Part shown: positions 4,868 to 5,590 of the stretch, in pieces
Position numbering within the stretch: the first letter of the stretch is position 1
Layout of the letters: the number at the start of each line of letters is the position of its first letter
NCBI GenBank assembly: GCA_934645125.1
Contig: CAKUDT010000105.1
Span: forward strand, 1-5,590
Length of the DNA: 5,590 nucleotides
From: an uncultured Eggerthellaceae bacterium
GTDB taxonomy: Bacteria; Actinomycetota; Coriobacteriia; Coriobacteriales; Eggerthellaceae
Direction: 5' to 3'
Program-made: the position numbers and the translations under genes
The notes under the pieces: model-generated
What the model saw: the letters and a program-made list of their open reading frames with translations, nothing else
Told to the model about the DNA's origin: nothing
The model's database searches: none

Positions 4868-5590
4868 ATGAAAATCATCTTTAATCAAGGGACAAAGAAG
4901 CAGTGGAGCATTGAAGACACGAGACTTATTGACACAAAAAGGAATGTAATATCGCTTCTATTCATCGATGATGTCCAATTAGATGGGGGACTGTTTGCCA
5001 CTGGATGTATTAAGGTCAAATGCCAGGGTGATTGGATTAGCCTTCCTGTTGACAAAAAAGAAATAGAGAAAGCTAAGGAAGCAATTGCATTAATAAAGAA
5101 TCCAAAAGTGGCTTGGAAAAAATGCTCCAAATGTGGAACCGTTATTTACGAGGGGGACCTTTTTTGCGGTGGGTGTGGTTGTCCAACTTTGGAGGAAGAG
5201 CCCTTCGAGATTAAAGATGATGATCGGCATATCCCGCTTTCTCATCCTCGAACAAGCGATAAGGCGATTGAAAAAGAAAGAACATTCAATCTAGAAAAAG
5301 TGGCTCGAGGGAACCTTGACCCAAATGTAGTGCTTGAAGCATTGATTGAAGCGGAAGGAAACAAATATGCTGCTGCGAAGAATTTAAAGCAGTGCTGTGA
5401 TATCGATTCTGCTGAAATAATGGAAGCATTGACTCGCGTGAGTGGACTTTATTGCTGCGACTTGGTGGATTCTGCGATGATGAATCGGTTAAGCGCGTGC
5501 TCGGAAGAACACCCAATTGAAAAAGAGAAAGATACTTGTTCCGACAACAAACCGGAAAAGAAAAAGGAAGAGAAGAAGCATTGGTATGAC
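4868..5590 (+). CDS. PH-like / zinc-ribbon / L7L12-like domain protein of unknown function (3' end outside window)
   Basis: The frame is open from ATG 4868 to the right edge, giving 241 residues without a stop. There is no in-frame start further upstream before a TGA at 4841. A modest GAGAAG lies about seven bases before the ATG. Residues 1-80 look like a small beta-rich domain closed by a helix (ISLLFIDDVQLDGG, then IKVKCQGDWISLPVDKKEIEKAKEAIALI), similar in pattern to bacterial PH-like domains; this is inference. Residues 86-105 form a zinc ribbon (C86-x2-C89, C100-x2-C103) nearly matching the one in the preceding gene. Residues about 154-191 (VLEALIEAEGNKYAAAKN, then AEIMEALTRV) resemble the helix-rich ribosomal L7/L12 C-terminal domain, which also occurs in non-ribosomal proteins. 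The tail is strongly charged (EKPEKKKEEKK-like). No signal peptide or membrane segment is seen, so it is probably cytoplasmic in the visible part. Confidence 0.85.
   Translation, partial: MKIIFNQGTKKQWSIEDTRLIDTKRNVISLLFIDDVQLDGGLFATGCIKVKCQGDWISLPVDKKEIEKAKEAIALIKNPKVAWKKCSKCGTVIYEGDLFCGGCGCPTLEEEPFEIKDDDRHIPLSHPRTSDKAIEKERTFNLEKVARGNLDPNVVLEALIEAEGNKYAAAKNLKQCCDIDSAEIMEALTRVSGLYCCDLVDSAMMNRLSACSEEHPIEKEKDTCSDNKPEKKKEEKKHWYD

Noticed and set aside
4882..5130. Minus-strand open frame of 81 codons opposite the second zinc-ribbon gene
   Set aside because: It is antisense to a continuous 241-codon frame with clear zinc-ribbon cysteines, and shows no independent support.

Overview
The window looks like chromosomal DNA of a mid-GC bacterium. 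The gene content (a PepV-type M20 peptidase behind a putative citrate/Na+ antiporter family transporter, a cysteine-containing Rrf2 regulator, a stand-alone prepilin peptidase and small zinc-ribbon proteins) would fit an anaerobic actinobacterium such as Coriobacteriia/Eggerthellaceae. That placement is an inference from general character only; no rRNA or other taxonomic marker is present.

Left part (1-2856, all minus strand). Transcription runs from the Rrf2-family regulator (2823 to 2416), through a 233-bp gap with a perfect inverted repeat, into a multi-pass ion transporter (2182 to 803). After only 23 bp comes the M20 dipeptidase (779, running off the left edge). The transporter and peptidase are almost certainly one operon. 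The regulator has its own promoter-like sequence and a palindromic leader, and may or may not control the pair.

Middle part (2857-3973). A 200-300 bp divergent intergenic region is rich in direct and inverted repeats. It precedes an orphan type IV prepilin peptidase-like membrane protein on the plus strand (about 3102-3755), whose start is uncertain. The next 218 bp carry an extended -10 element, a hand-foldable structured RNA segment ending in seven T residues, a second small hairpin, and a perfect AAGGAGG ribosome binding site.

Right part (3974-5590, plus strand, visibly more AT-rich). Two unrecognised genes carry nearly the same zinc ribbon (C-x-K-C, then G-D-x-F-C-x-x-C-G-C) in different architectures. 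The first is a membrane-anchored protein with an outward-facing C-terminal domain. The second is a soluble protein with an N-terminal PH-like domain, a central ribbon, and a segment resembling the ribosomal L7/L12 C-terminal domain; it is cut by the right edge. This pair is the least conventional part of the window. The composition shift and lack of recognisable functions suggest an accessory segment.

No tRNA, rRNA, CRISPR array, insertion sequence or integrase was seen.
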